This document shows, piece by piece, positions 9,716 to 17,749 of a stretch of 64,000 bases of DNA. The notes beneath the pieces are model-generated. The model worked only from the letters and a program-made list of their open reading frames with translations, searched no databases and was not told the DNA's origin. The stretch is from JABDBE01 sp963832245 (GTDB lineage Bacteria > Acidobacteriota > Terriglobia > Terriglobales > Acidobacteriaceae): positions 1,240,001 through 1,304,000 of the forward strand of contig CAWHTG010000004.1 in NCBI GenBank assembly GCA_963832245.1. Reading direction: 5' to 3'. Both the position numbers and the translations under genes were made by a program. The stretch's first letter is position 1; each line of letters begins with the position of its first letter.

Positions 9716-9850
9716 AGGAAAACTGTGACTCGGAAGGTGAGCTATTTCGCGGTGCTCTCGCCTTGAGACGCTATTCTAGTGATGCGAGCCAGCATCCGCA
9801 ATCGGATGCGAAACGAGCAAGCGCATCCATTCTGGAGTGTGAGGTGAATG

Positions 9851-10927
9851 ATGAAATTGTGCCAAATCTGGTTTTTGACAACCGTGGTACTGCTGTCGTG
9901 CCTCACGTGCATGGGTCAAAAGCGAAAAATCATCATCGATCAGGATGCCGCCGGACCCGGGGGAACCGACCAGCAGTCGATGCTACTGCTGATTCAGTCT
10001 CCGCAGACCGAAGTCCTCGGCATCACCGTCGTGACCGGGGATCAGTGGCTCAAAGCGGAAGTCGCGCATACCTTGCGCATGCTCGAACTGATCGGGCGAA
10101 CCGACATTCCTGTCGTGCCCGGAGCGGAGTATCCGCTGGTCCGCCGAAAAGCGGAGACCGAACTTTGGGAAGAACGCTACGGCTCCGTAGGCTGGCTGGG
10201 GGCATGGACCCCGCGGTTCTATCATCCGGCGGAAGAGTTAGGCGACATGCCGGAAGGCAAACCCACGACCAGGCCGGCCGACGAAGACGCTGCCCATTTC
10301 TTAATCCGCACGGTTCACAAATTCCCCAACGAAATTATGATTTACGAGGGCGGGCCCATGACGAACCTTGCCCTGGCCATCTCCATCGATCCTGAATTTG
10401 CGGGGTTGGTTAAAGAGTTGATCTTCATGGGGGCCAGCCTCGCTCCACAGACCCCGAACCCCGAGTTCGTCAATACGCCACGGCGCGAATTCAACCTGTG
10501 GTTCGATCCCGAGGCGGCTCACATTGTGCTGCGCGCGCCGTGGAAAAAGATGGTTTGCACGACGGTGGATATTTCCGTGAAAACGAGAATGACCACTGAT
10601 TTGATCAACCGGATCAAAGCGGGCAACTCGCCGGCCGCACGCTACGTCGGCGCATACGCCCGCCTCCATGGCGAATACAATTATTTGTGGGATGAGTTGG
10701 CTGCCGCCGCGTGGCTTGATCCCAGTCTGATCACGGCCAGAGAAACGCGTTTCATGGATATCAATCTCGACCGCGGCGCAAGCTACGGCGACACCTTGAC
10801 CTGGGCGGAACAAGATAAGCCGAAGATCGAGGTCCGGCCGGTCGAGATTCAAGTCGATCTGGATCTCGAGAAGTTCTACAAAATGTTGGTGGATTTGTTG
10901 AGCGCGCCCACCCCGAAAAAGAATTGA
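9851..10927 (+). CDS. Divergent exported inosine-uridine nucleoside hydrolase-like protein
   Basis: A 358-aa protein of the nucleoside hydrolase (IU_nuc_hydro) fold, which splits the N-glycosidic bond of nucleosides. Family features are the N-terminal Asp cluster (IIIDQDAAGPGGTDQQ), VLGITVVTGD, IPVVPGAEYPL and EGGPMTNLALAI. The calcium-binding DTDPGIDD motif is rewritten here as DQD-AAGPGG-TDQQ, with one of the tandem Asp residues replaced by Gln and extra residues inserted, so activity is not certain. A signal peptide (LTTVVLLSCLTCMG) puts it in the periplasm. Of two adjacent ATG codons I chose the second, spaced better from GAGGTG at 9841. It fits with ribokinase and the NCS1 transporter in nucleoside use. 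Confidence 0.75.
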   Translation: MKLCQIWFLTTVVLLSCLTCMGQKRKIIIDQDAAGPGGTDQQSMLLLIQSPQTEVLGITVVTGDQWLKAEVAHTLRMLELIGRTDIPVVPGAEYPLVRRKAETELWEERYGSVGWLGAWTPRFYHPAEELGDMPEGKPTTRPADEDAAHFLIRTVHKFPNEIMIYEGGPMTNLALAISIDPEFAGLVKELIFMGASLAPQTPNPEFVNTPRREFNLWFDPEAAHIVLRAPWKKMVCTTVDISVKTRMTTDLINRIKAGNSPAARYVGAYARLHGEYNYLWDELAAAAWLDPSLITARETRFMDINLDRGASYGDTLTWAEQDKPKIEVRPVEIQVDLDLEKFYKMLVDLLSAPTPKKN

Positions 10928-10935
10928 TGGATGGA

Positions 10936-10957
10936 AGCCGGGCGTCCCCGCCCGGCT
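10936..10957. repeat. GCCGGGCG-type palindrome between convergent genes
   Basis: AGCCGGGCG / CGCCCGGCT, a 9-bp perfect stem with a 4-nt loop, 9 nt after the nucleoside hydrolase stop. It may act as a terminator for the convergent genes but has no U tract, and it matches the dispersed GGGCG-type palindromes. Confidence 0.55.
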
Positions 10958-10999
10958 GGACCTTCGCTCAGGGCAGGCTCACAAGAAGCCCGTCCTCCA

Positions 11000-13900
11000 T
11001 TACTTCGAGAGTCCCTCCAGCATTTTCTGTGCCTGCGCATGATTGGGATGTCGTTTTAGAAGATCGAGCAGAACGGCGCGGGCCTTGTCCGGTACGCCCT
11101 CGATACTGTAGACCCGTGCGAGGTTCAGGTAAGACTGGTCGAAGGCGGGCGCAACCCGGATGCACTCTTCGAAACTTGCGACTGCTTCATCCCGTCGCCG
11201 TGTGCGCAAATAGAGAACGCCGAGATTGTTCAAAGCCTCGGGATAATTTGGACGAAACTTCAGGGCTGTTTGCAGATGCTCGTAGGCGCGGTCACTATCG
11301 CCGATTTGCGCAAAGACCATCCCCAAAGCGTAATTCGCCTCCGGATCTTGAGGGCTCACCGCGACCGCCCGCTCCAGAACTTTGCGCGCTTCATCCCACT
11401 GCTTCTGCTGGCGGTAGGCGTTCCCCAGATTATTGAGGGCGATCAAGTGATCGGGGCTCAGCCGGAGAGCCTCCTGAAAATACGGAATCGCTTCGTCCGT
11501 ACGCCCTTCCCGCGTGGACAGAAGACCAAGGTTGTTCCACGCGTTCGGCGGAGTATCGGGATAGCTGGCGTGAAGTTTTACCGCCCGTTCAAAACTCGCG
11601 CGCGCTTCGCGAGTCTTGTCCTGTTTTAAGTAGACGCTCCCCAGGCCGTAGACAACCTCGGCGCTCGATGGATCGTCGCGCAGAGCCAAGCGGAATGACG
11701 CTTCAGCTTGATCGAAATAACCGCGCTGAAAAAAAGCCGAACCATAAGAAAGATAGTTTCGCCGAAACTCCGACGTTTCAGTCATGCCAGAAAATGGCAG
11801 CGCCTGCGCCAATCGTTCTGCGGCAGTTTGCGGAATGTGCCGAAGGTCGTATTCGACATGCTCAATGTTGACTGGCCCCTGATAAACCTTAACGATCTCC
11901 CCTTTGTCATTAATTAAGAAGGAGGTCGGAAGGGTGAGATCACGATGCCGGTCGAATAAGTATCGATAGAGAATGTTGTAAATGCCAGCCACGTCATCCG
12001 ATCCGTGAAGAATGGGAAACGAAAGATGCCGCGCGCGTGCCAGTTCCCGAACGCTTTCGCTGTCGGCTGATTCGTCCAGGTTCAGAGCTAGCAGTTGAAG
12101 TCCTTGAGCCACCCAGCGTTTGTAAACTTGATTAAAGGTCCACAGTTCTTCTCGGCAGTTTGCTGATTCAGCAGCCCAGAAATTGAGAAGAACCGCCTGG
12201 CCGCGAAGCGAGGCCAGTGTGCGAGTCTGTCCAGTCAAGTCAGGAAGAGAAAACTCCGGAGCGGATATGGGCGCCAGCAGCCAAGTTTCAACCACGGTAG
12301 GGAGTGCCTCGGGTTCTTGCTGAACATTGCCAGTTCCGAAAGCCGGGTTTCGGGAGGGCACGGCTTCAGCCGTGCCGATTCTGCTCACAGCAGGCTCGGG
12401 CTTTAGCCCCCGAGGATCTGTTTTGAACACTTCCATCCGGGCCGGTTCCGAGCCTTCCTCGACCCAGATTCTATGGTTGCTCGGCAAGTCGTGCAGTTCC
12501 TGCACCAGTCCGCTGGGCCAACGAATCGACGCCCGCACCGTGCCCTTTGCCGCGCCTAAACCGAAAAACACTTCTTTGCTGTGCTGAGAAAGAAATCCTG
12601 ATCCGGCCTGAAGCATGCGCGTCTGGCGACCCGAATCAGTTTCTACCGTGACCGCCGCACCGATACCGTCCCGATTACTCTTTACGCCGCGAAGACGGAA
12701 CGCAATCGACGGTGGCAGATCCGTCATCACATTCTTCAAAACACGCAACTGAGGCGCATTGCGGTTTTTCAAGAATACTTCTAACCGCCCATCGTGATCG
12801 AAATCCGCGAGGGCGAATGCCCGACCATCCTCGAGAAAATCCAGGCCCACGACGCCCGACACGTCCGAGAACGTTCCATCCCGGTTGTTTGCGTAGAACA
12901 CATTTCGCTCAAACCCGCTCCAGGTACCATCCGATCGGACCAGTTCATTCAGCGCGTTCCATCCCTGTTCGTAATCGCGCGCGGGCTTGGCTTCGCTAGG
13001 CGAATTGGCCACCACTTGCCGCCAGAAAAAGCTATTCAGGTCTCCTGCTGAACTCGGCCGCGCAGGTCCGGAAACCATTCCGTTGGCAATGTAAAGATCA
13101 GGAAAGCCGTCATGATCAAAATCCCACGCATCGCTAGACCACGACCAGCGCCCCATTCCAACTCCGGCCGAGACGCTTGTATCCTGGAAGCCCCCGTTTT
13201 TGTTATTACGAAGCAGTGAATTGCCCATGGCGTGTTTGCGGTAGAGCGCGCGCACTTCTTCGCGAGCGTCTTTCTGAAAAACATCTTGCATTGAAATGCG
13301 CAAGCCGGCAGCAGACCACATGTTCGCGACATAGAGATCCTCGGCTCCGTCGTTGTCATAATCGAACCAGCACACGCTCATGCCTGCGCCGATGTCTTCA
13401 GCCCTAGCCTCAGGAGCAACGTCCGTAAAAGTTCCGTCGCCATTGTTGCGGTAAAGATTCTTCCGCCCGAAGTCGTTCACCACATAAAGGTCGGGCCATC
13501 CGTCACGGTTGTAATCGCTCCATCCACAACAAAAACTGTAGCGCGTATTGTTCTGGTCAAGGCGCGTCTCCGCGGTCACATCGCGGAAAGTTCCATCACG
13601 ATTGTTGCGCATCATGAAGTTGGGAGGGCCATTCTCCGCGTCGAAATAAGGAGAGGGATACTTGTACTGATCTGCGCCCTGGTAGTAGATGTACAGGCAA
13701 AAGTAGATGTCCAACCAACCGTCACGGTCGTAGTCGGCAACCGCCGCGCCCGTGAAGGTCCCTTGCGGAGGCGTGGCAAACTGAAACGCACCCGGCCGCT
13801 GGCGAAACGTACCGCCGCCTTCGTTCAGAAATAACAGTGGGCCACCCGTGCGCACTACAATCAGGTCCTGCCGGCCGTCGTTGTCGATATCGGCAAAAAT

Positions 13901-15214
13901 GGCGCACGCCGTGTTCTCGAGCACTCCAACTCCCGATGCTTCCGTGATGTCCTCAAACGTCGCGTCCCCGCGGTTTCGATAGAGCCGGTTGGGAATGCCC
14001 GCAGGCTGGCAGACGTAGAGATCGTCAAAGCCATCCCCGTCGATGTCGCCGACAGAGACGCCGTTGTGCCCGTAGATGTCAATGCCGCACGCGCCATCGA
14101 GAACCGTGCGCCAGTAGTCAGATCCACGAAGCAACTGCGAAGCGTAGGACTGGTTGCCAGCGAATGCCTGCGCAGCGATGTCAACATAAATTGGATCGGC
14201 AGCGCGGCTCCATGTCTCCTCGAGCGCATGCCAATTCTGCAGACGAAACTCTCCCACCGAGTCCGCCTGCCATTCAAGATCCCAGTGCCCCACCCTTTGC
14301 TCGCGATAACAATCGTGACCCGAACCCACCAACTCGTAGCGCAGGCGAGTTCGCAGTCTCTTTGTAGCGCCGGTGTCCTCGCCGGCTGTGCTGACGGCGT
14401 CCCTGCCGTCAGTGTCGGCACGGGGTAAAGGCGGCGCAACCATACTGATCCCAACGACTTGAAATTTAGCCGTCAGGATCTTCAAAAAGGAATTCATGGC
14501 GGTCCGCAGTTCTTGAAGAAAAGCATCCCGCTCGAGAACCGTTTCACGGACAAATTGATTCTGTCGAATTTCAAACGGCCCTCCGGAACGCACCACGCGG
14601 GATTCACTCGGCCGGAACGAAGCCCCAGAGAAGTCAGGAGCAAGAATCTTTTCGACCGCCCTGGTGTCTTGCGGCGATTGCAGCAAGCTCGAACTCCATT
14701 CCGCAAGACTCGCAGTGATCTGATCGTGATATTTTTCACTAACGAAAACGTCGAGACCTGTCTGGGTTAGGAGCAGCGTAGCATCGAGCGGCATCCGCTC
14801 TCGATAGTGGGGATGCAAGTGGTAAGCGACATCGGCCTGCGGCGCCAAGGCATTTTGAGAGCCGAAGATCGCCGGAAACGAGAATCCGCGTAGCCCGGCG
14901 GGAACCAGCGCCGAAGAAGCCCCTTGGCAGCATCGAATGAGAAAATCACGCCGGCCCCGATCCGCGGGATCAGGTTCGAGTGAAACTGAGCCGGGCAACA
15001 GAGGCTCGACCGGATGCCGCGTCTGCCCCTTCCGCCTCAGAACAATTCCCCCAATATATTCACGTGGAAACCGAAATCTAACAGTCGAGCCGGAGCCCGT
15101 CAAGATTAAGGGCGAGCCGGTCTCCTCACCAAAAAGCCTCAGCCAAGTCCACGCGAAGCCTTTCAGGAAAAGAACGCAGAGGTCTGCTATATTTAGCCTC
15201 TCGCGGAGGTGCAT
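11000..15214 (-). CDS. VCBS/FG-GAP-ASPIC/UnbV protein fused to a redoxin and TPR domain
   Basis: The frame encodes up to 1404 aa. A Tat-like signal, GRRDFLIRCCQGASS, sits at about residues 87-101. An unassigned region is followed by FG-GAP/VCBS beta-propeller repeats (about 375-860; many DxDxDGxxD calcium loops such as VGDIDGDGFDDL). Then come an ASPIC/UnbV domain (about 875-930), a TlpA-like redoxin (about 975-1120) and at least six TPRs (1150-1400). The redoxin has FWAAESANCREE where WCxxC is usual, so only the second Cys remains. The true start is probably near residue 73 (TTG at 14998): the longest frame reaches into the ribosome-binding site of the divergent gene at 15217. Two palindromic elements are read in frame (about residues 259-284 and 934-958). 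It is probably exported; function unknown. Confidence 0.8.
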   Translation of the reverse strand: MHLRERLNIADLCVLFLKGFAWTWLRLFGEETGSPLILTGSGSTVRFRFPREYIGGIVLRRKGQTRHPVEPLLPGSVSLEPDPADRGRRDFLIRCCQGASSALVPAGLRGFSFPAIFGSQNALAPQADVAYHLHPHYRERMPLDATLLLTQTGLDVFVSEKYHDQITASLAEWSSSLLQSPQDTRAVEKILAPDFSGASFRPSESRVVRSGGPFEIRQNQFVRETVLERDAFLQELRTAMNSFLKILTAKFQVVGISMVAPPLPRADTDGRDAVSTAGEDTGATKRLRTRLRYELVGSGHDCYREQRVGHWDLEWQADSVGEFRLQNWHALEETWSRAADPIYVDIAAQAFAGNQSYASQLLRGSDYWRTVLDGACGIDIYGHNGVSVGDIDGDGFDDLYVCQPAGIPNRLYRNRGDATFEDITEASGVGVLENTACAIFADIDNDGRQDLIVVRTGGPLLFLNEGGGTFRQRPGAFQFATPPQGTFTGAAVADYDRDGWLDIYFCLYIYYQGADQYKYPSPYFDAENGPPNFMMRNNRDGTFRDVTAETRLDQNNTRYSFCCGWSDYNRDGWPDLYVVNDFGRKNLYRNNGDGTFTDVAPEARAEDIGAGMSVCWFDYDNDGAEDLYVANMWSAAGLRISMQDVFQKDAREEVRALYRKHAMGNSLLRNNKNGGFQDTSVSAGVGMGRWSWSSDAWDFDHDGFPDLYIANGMVSGPARPSSAGDLNSFFWRQVVANSPSEAKPARDYEQGWNALNELVRSDGTWSGFERNVFYANNRDGTFSDVSGVVGLDFLEDGRAFALADFDHDGRLEVFLKNRNAPQLRVLKNVMTDLPPSIAFRLRGVKSNRDGIGAAVTVETDSGRQTRMLQAGSGFLSQHSKEVFFGLGAAKGTVRASIRWPSGLVQELHDLPSNHRIWVEEGSEPARMEVFKTDPRGLKPEPAVSRIGTAEAVPSRNPAFGTGNVQQEPEALPTVVETWLLAPISAPEFSLPDLTGQTRTLASLRGQAVLLNFWAAESANCREELWTFNQVYKRWVAQGLQLLALNLDESADSESVRELARARHLSFPILHGSDDVAGIYNILYRYLFDRHRDLTLPTSFLINDKGEIVKVYQGPVNIEHVEYDLRHIPQTAAERLAQALPFSGMTETSEFRRNYLSYGSAFFQRGYFDQAEASFRLALRDDPSSAEVVYGLGSVYLKQDKTREARASFERAVKLHASYPDTPPNAWNNLGLLSTREGRTDEAIPYFQEALRLSPDHLIALNNLGNAYRQQKQWDEARKVLERAVAVSPQDPEANYALGMVFAQIGDSDRAYEHLQTALKFRPNYPEALNNLGVLYLRTRRRDEAVASFEECIRVAPAFDQSYLNLARVYSIEGVPDKARAVLLDLLKRHPNHAQAQKMLEGLSK
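12340..12415. repeat. Palindromic element in frame within the ASPIC gene (GGCACGGCT type)
   Basis: Contains the perfect palindrome GGCACGGCT-TC-AGCCGTGCC (12357-12376) and a second hairpin built on CTCGGGCT/AGCCCCCGAG (12394-12413). It is translated on the minus strand as a low-complexity linker (PRGLKPEPAVSRIGTAEAVP) between the ASPIC and redoxin domains. Similar units are at 22981 and 26323. Confidence 0.75.
14363..14440. repeat. GTAGCGCCGG-type palindromic element in frame within the ASPIC gene
   Basis: Begins TTTGTAGCGCCGG and continues GCCGGCTGT, like the intergenic unit at 7938, followed by the hairpin CTGACGGC/GCCGTCAG. On the minus strand it is read through as PRADTDGRDAVSTAGEDTGA without disrupting the 1404-codon frame. 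This is an in-frame insertion into a coding region. Confidence 0.78.
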
Positions 15215-15216
15215 TC

Positions 15217-16110
15217 ATGTCCCGCATTGTGCGCTGTGGCCTCATCCAGGCGGGTAACGTGCTGGGCAGCGACCGCTCGCTGCCACAAATCAAGAAAGCC
15301 ATGATCGACAAGCATCTTAAGCTTATCGAGCAGGCGGCAAAGAAAAAAGTGAAAATCCTTTGCCTGCAGGAGCTGTTCTACGGCCCCTATTTCTGCGCCG
15401 AGCAGAACATCCGCTGGTACGAGCTCACAGAACGAGTTCCAGACGGACCTACTACCAAGCTGATGCAGAAGATCGCCGCCAAACATCAGATGGCAATCGT
15501 AGTCCCGGTTTACGAAGAGCAGATGCCGGGAGTGTATTTCAATACTGCCGCAGTCATCGATGCAGACGGAAGCTATCTGGGCAAGTACCGCAAGCACCAC
15601 ATCCCGCACGTGCATCCCGGATTCTGGGAGAAGTTCTACTTCACGCCGGGCGATCTGGGCTATCCCGTTTTCAAAACCAAGTACGCTGCCGTCGGCGTAT
15701 ATATCTGTTATGACCGGCACTTTCCAGAAGGCGCGCGCATTCTGGGACTGAACGGTGCCGAGATTGTATTCAATCCTTCCGCGACGGTGGCTGGATTGTC
15801 GGAATATCTGTGGGAGCTGGAACAGCCCGCGCACGCGGTCGCCAATGGTTACTTCGTGGGCGCGATCAACCGCGTAGGCACGGAAAAGCCATGGAACATC
15901 GGCGAGTTTTATGGGAAGAGCTACTTCTGCAATCCGCGCGGAAAGATCGTCGTCCAGGCCAGCCGGGACAAAGACGAGGTTCTCGCCGCCGACCTCGATC
16001 TCGACATGATCACGGAAGTGAGGAAGACGTGGCAGTTTTTCCGCGACCGTCGCCCCGAAACCTACGCGCCACTTACGGAGCAGACGGGACGGGCTGTCGC
16101 GGCTGACTGA
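15217..16110 (+). CDS. Beta-ureidopropionase / N-carbamoyl amidase (nitrilase superfamily)
   Basis: A 297-aa carbon-nitrogen hydrolase with the Glu-Lys-Cys triad visible: E52 in LCLQELFYGPYF, K126 in GKYRKHHIPH and C164 in VGVYICYDRHFPE. The HIPHVHPGFWEKFYFTPGDLGYPVF stretch region and length match the N-carbamoylputrescine amidase/beta-ureidopropionase group. The downstream NCS1 nucleobase transporter favours beta-ureidopropionase (N-carbamoyl-beta-alanine to beta-alanine, CO2 and ammonia), the last step of reductive pyrimidine breakdown. The start is well supported by GGAGGTG six nt before the ATG. TATATT at 15188 could be its -10 box. Dihydropyrimidinase and dihydropyrimidine dehydrogenase are not in the window. 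Confidence 0.85.
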   Translation: MSRIVRCGLIQAGNVLGSDRSLPQIKKAMIDKHLKLIEQAAKKKVKILCLQELFYGPYFCAEQNIRWYELTERVPDGPTTKLMQKIAAKHQMAIVVPVYEEQMPGVYFNTAAVIDADGSYLGKYRKHHIPHVHPGFWEKFYFTPGDLGYPVFKTKYAAVGVYICYDRHFPEGARILGLNGAEIVFNPSATVAGLSEYLWELEQPAHAVANGYFVGAINRVGTEKPWNIGEFYGKSYFCNPRGKIVVQASRDKDEVLAADLDLDMITEVRKTWQFFRDRRPETYAPLTEQTGRAVAAD

Positions 16111-16171
16111 TGTGGAACCAGGTCTTATGTGGGACCGGGTCTTAGACCCGGTCAGGCCCGCAGGGCCGCAG
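16110..16171. repeat. GACCGGGTCT-type palindrome with a 17-bp tandem duplication
   Basis: A 17-bp unit (ATGTGGAACCAGGTCTT, 16110-16126) is followed at once by a diverged copy (16127-16143, 2 differences). The second leads into the palindrome GACCGGGTCT-TAGACCCGGTC and then GGCCCGCAGGGCC. The same palindrome occurs inside nrdJ at 21102, and a variant lies near 24955. Confidence 0.75.
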
Positions 16172-16225
16172 TTTTCTTCGGAGCCGACATACAGGTGGAT
16201 TTGCAACGTAGAAGCTTGTCGGTTT

Positions 16226-17680
16226 ATGCAAACAATTCCAACCATGAACCCAACGACAACAAGCCAGCGGTCGCAGCGTCCAGAAATAGAATCCAGCCCG
16301 CTCTACAATCCCGACCTGGCTCCCGCCACCAGCGGGCGTCGTCACTGGGGAACCTATAACTACGCCGCGCTGTGGGTATCGATGTCGGTTAATATTCTCA
16401 CCTACATGCTGGCCGCCAGCCTGATTCAGGGCGGAATGAACTGGAAGCAGGCTGTGGCAACGGTGTTCTTAGGCAACACCATCGTTTTAATTCCAATGCT
16501 GTTGAACTCCCATCCTGGCGCGCGTTATGGGATACCTTTTCCTGTGCTGGCGCGCGCGTCGTTCGGAGTCTTAGGTGCGAATGTGGCCGCTGTGTTGCGT
16601 GCTTTGGTGGCATGCGGATGGTTTGGTATTCAAACATGGATTGGCGGTGAAGCGATAAGCACGCTGATCGCAACCTTGGTCCCCGCGTGGAGAAATTTCC
16701 CTTACAGCACGGCAATTTGCTTTCTGGCTTTCTGGCTCATCAACCTTGCGGTGATTCTCAAAGGCGTTGAATACATTCGCGTCTTGCAGGGCATCAGCGC
16801 GCCGGTTCTGCTGGCCGTCGGACTTTTGCTATTAGCGTGGGCCTATCGCAGCGCAGGTGGATTTGGTCCCATGCTCGCGGCGCCATCGCGGTTCGCCAGC
16901 TTCTCGGATTTTCTGAAGTTCCTCGTTCCTGCGTTGAATGCTACTGTGGGTTTCTGGGCAACCGTCTCGTTGAATATTCCGGACTTCACCCGTTTCGCCC
17001 GCAGCCAGCGGCAGCAAATGATTGGCCAAGCGCTCGCGCTGCCAGCCACCATGACACTTTATTCGCTGATCGGAATTCTGGTGACCTCAGCAACTGTGGT
17101 CATTTATGGAACGGCGATATGGGATCCCGTGCAACTGCTGAGCCGGTTCCATTCCCCGGTTGCGGTGGTGATCTCGCTGCTGGCGATTCTGTTGGCAACA
17201 TTGAATGTGAATATCGGCGCCAATGTTGTTTCTCCTGCGAACGATTTTTCCAACTTGTGGCCACGCAAGATCAGCTTCCGCACCGGCGGAGTGATCACCT
17301 GCTTCATGGGCATCGCGATGATGCCCTGGAAACTGTTGGGCAACTACAAAACAATGATTTTCGGATGGCTGGGCGGTTACGCAGCGTTTCTCGGACCGGT
17401 GGCCGGCATCATGATCTGCGATTACTTTGTAGTGCGCCGACGAGTGCTACTGGTCGACGATCTCTACTTGCGCGGGGGCGCCTATGAATATTCCCGAGGC
17501 TTCAACTGGCTGGCCGTAGCCGCTCTAGCGGCGGGTGCCGGAACCGCACTCGTGGGATTGGTCGTTCCCTCGCTACGAACACTTTATGATTATTCGTGGT
17601 TTGTGGGCTTCGCGGTTTCTTTTGTGACTTATTACGCATTGATGAAGTTCCGCCAGGAACCGCTTCGCACGCATTCGTAG
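16226..17680 (+). CDS. NCS1-family nucleobase:cation symporter
   Basis: About 484 aa with some 12 hydrophobic segments. It carries clear NCS1 signatures: HWGTYNYAALWVSMSVNILTY, GNTIVLIPMLLNSHPGARYG, IPFPVLARASFGVLGAN and VACGWFGIQTWIGGEA (substrate/Na+ site region). It would import uracil, cytosine, hydantoin or a related base. The adjacent beta-ureidopropionase-type gene favours uracil or thymine. I start it at the ATG at 16226 (16244 is also possible). The frame is open back to 16112, but those codons read through the palindromic element at 16110-16171 and do not look like protein. No strong ribosome-binding site is visible before either ATG. Confidence 0.88.
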   Translation: MQTIPTMNPTTTSQRSQRPEIESSPLYNPDLAPATSGRRHWGTYNYAALWVSMSVNILTYMLAASLIQGGMNWKQAVATVFLGNTIVLIPMLLNSHPGARYGIPFPVLARASFGVLGANVAAVLRALVACGWFGIQTWIGGEAISTLIATLVPAWRNFPYSTAICFLAFWLINLAVILKGVEYIRVLQGISAPVLLAVGLLLLAWAYRSAGGFGPMLAAPSRFASFSDFLKFLVPALNATVGFWATVSLNIPDFTRFARSQRQQMIGQALALPATMTLYSLIGILVTSATVVIYGTAIWDPVQLLSRFHSPVAVVISLLAILLATLNVNIGANVVSPANDFSNLWPRKISFRTGGVITCFMGIAMMPWKLLGNYKTMIFGWLGGYAAFLGPVAGIMICDYFVVRRRVLLVDDLYLRGGAYEYSRGFNWLAVAALAAGAGTALVGLVVPSLRTLYDYSWFVGFAVSFVTYYALMKFRQEPLRTHS

Positions 17681-17749
17681 GGTCGGGCGAGTTCTCCGGC
17701 CTACAACAGCAAATCGACGGAGAATCCATTCAACGGGGAGGTTTCCGAA

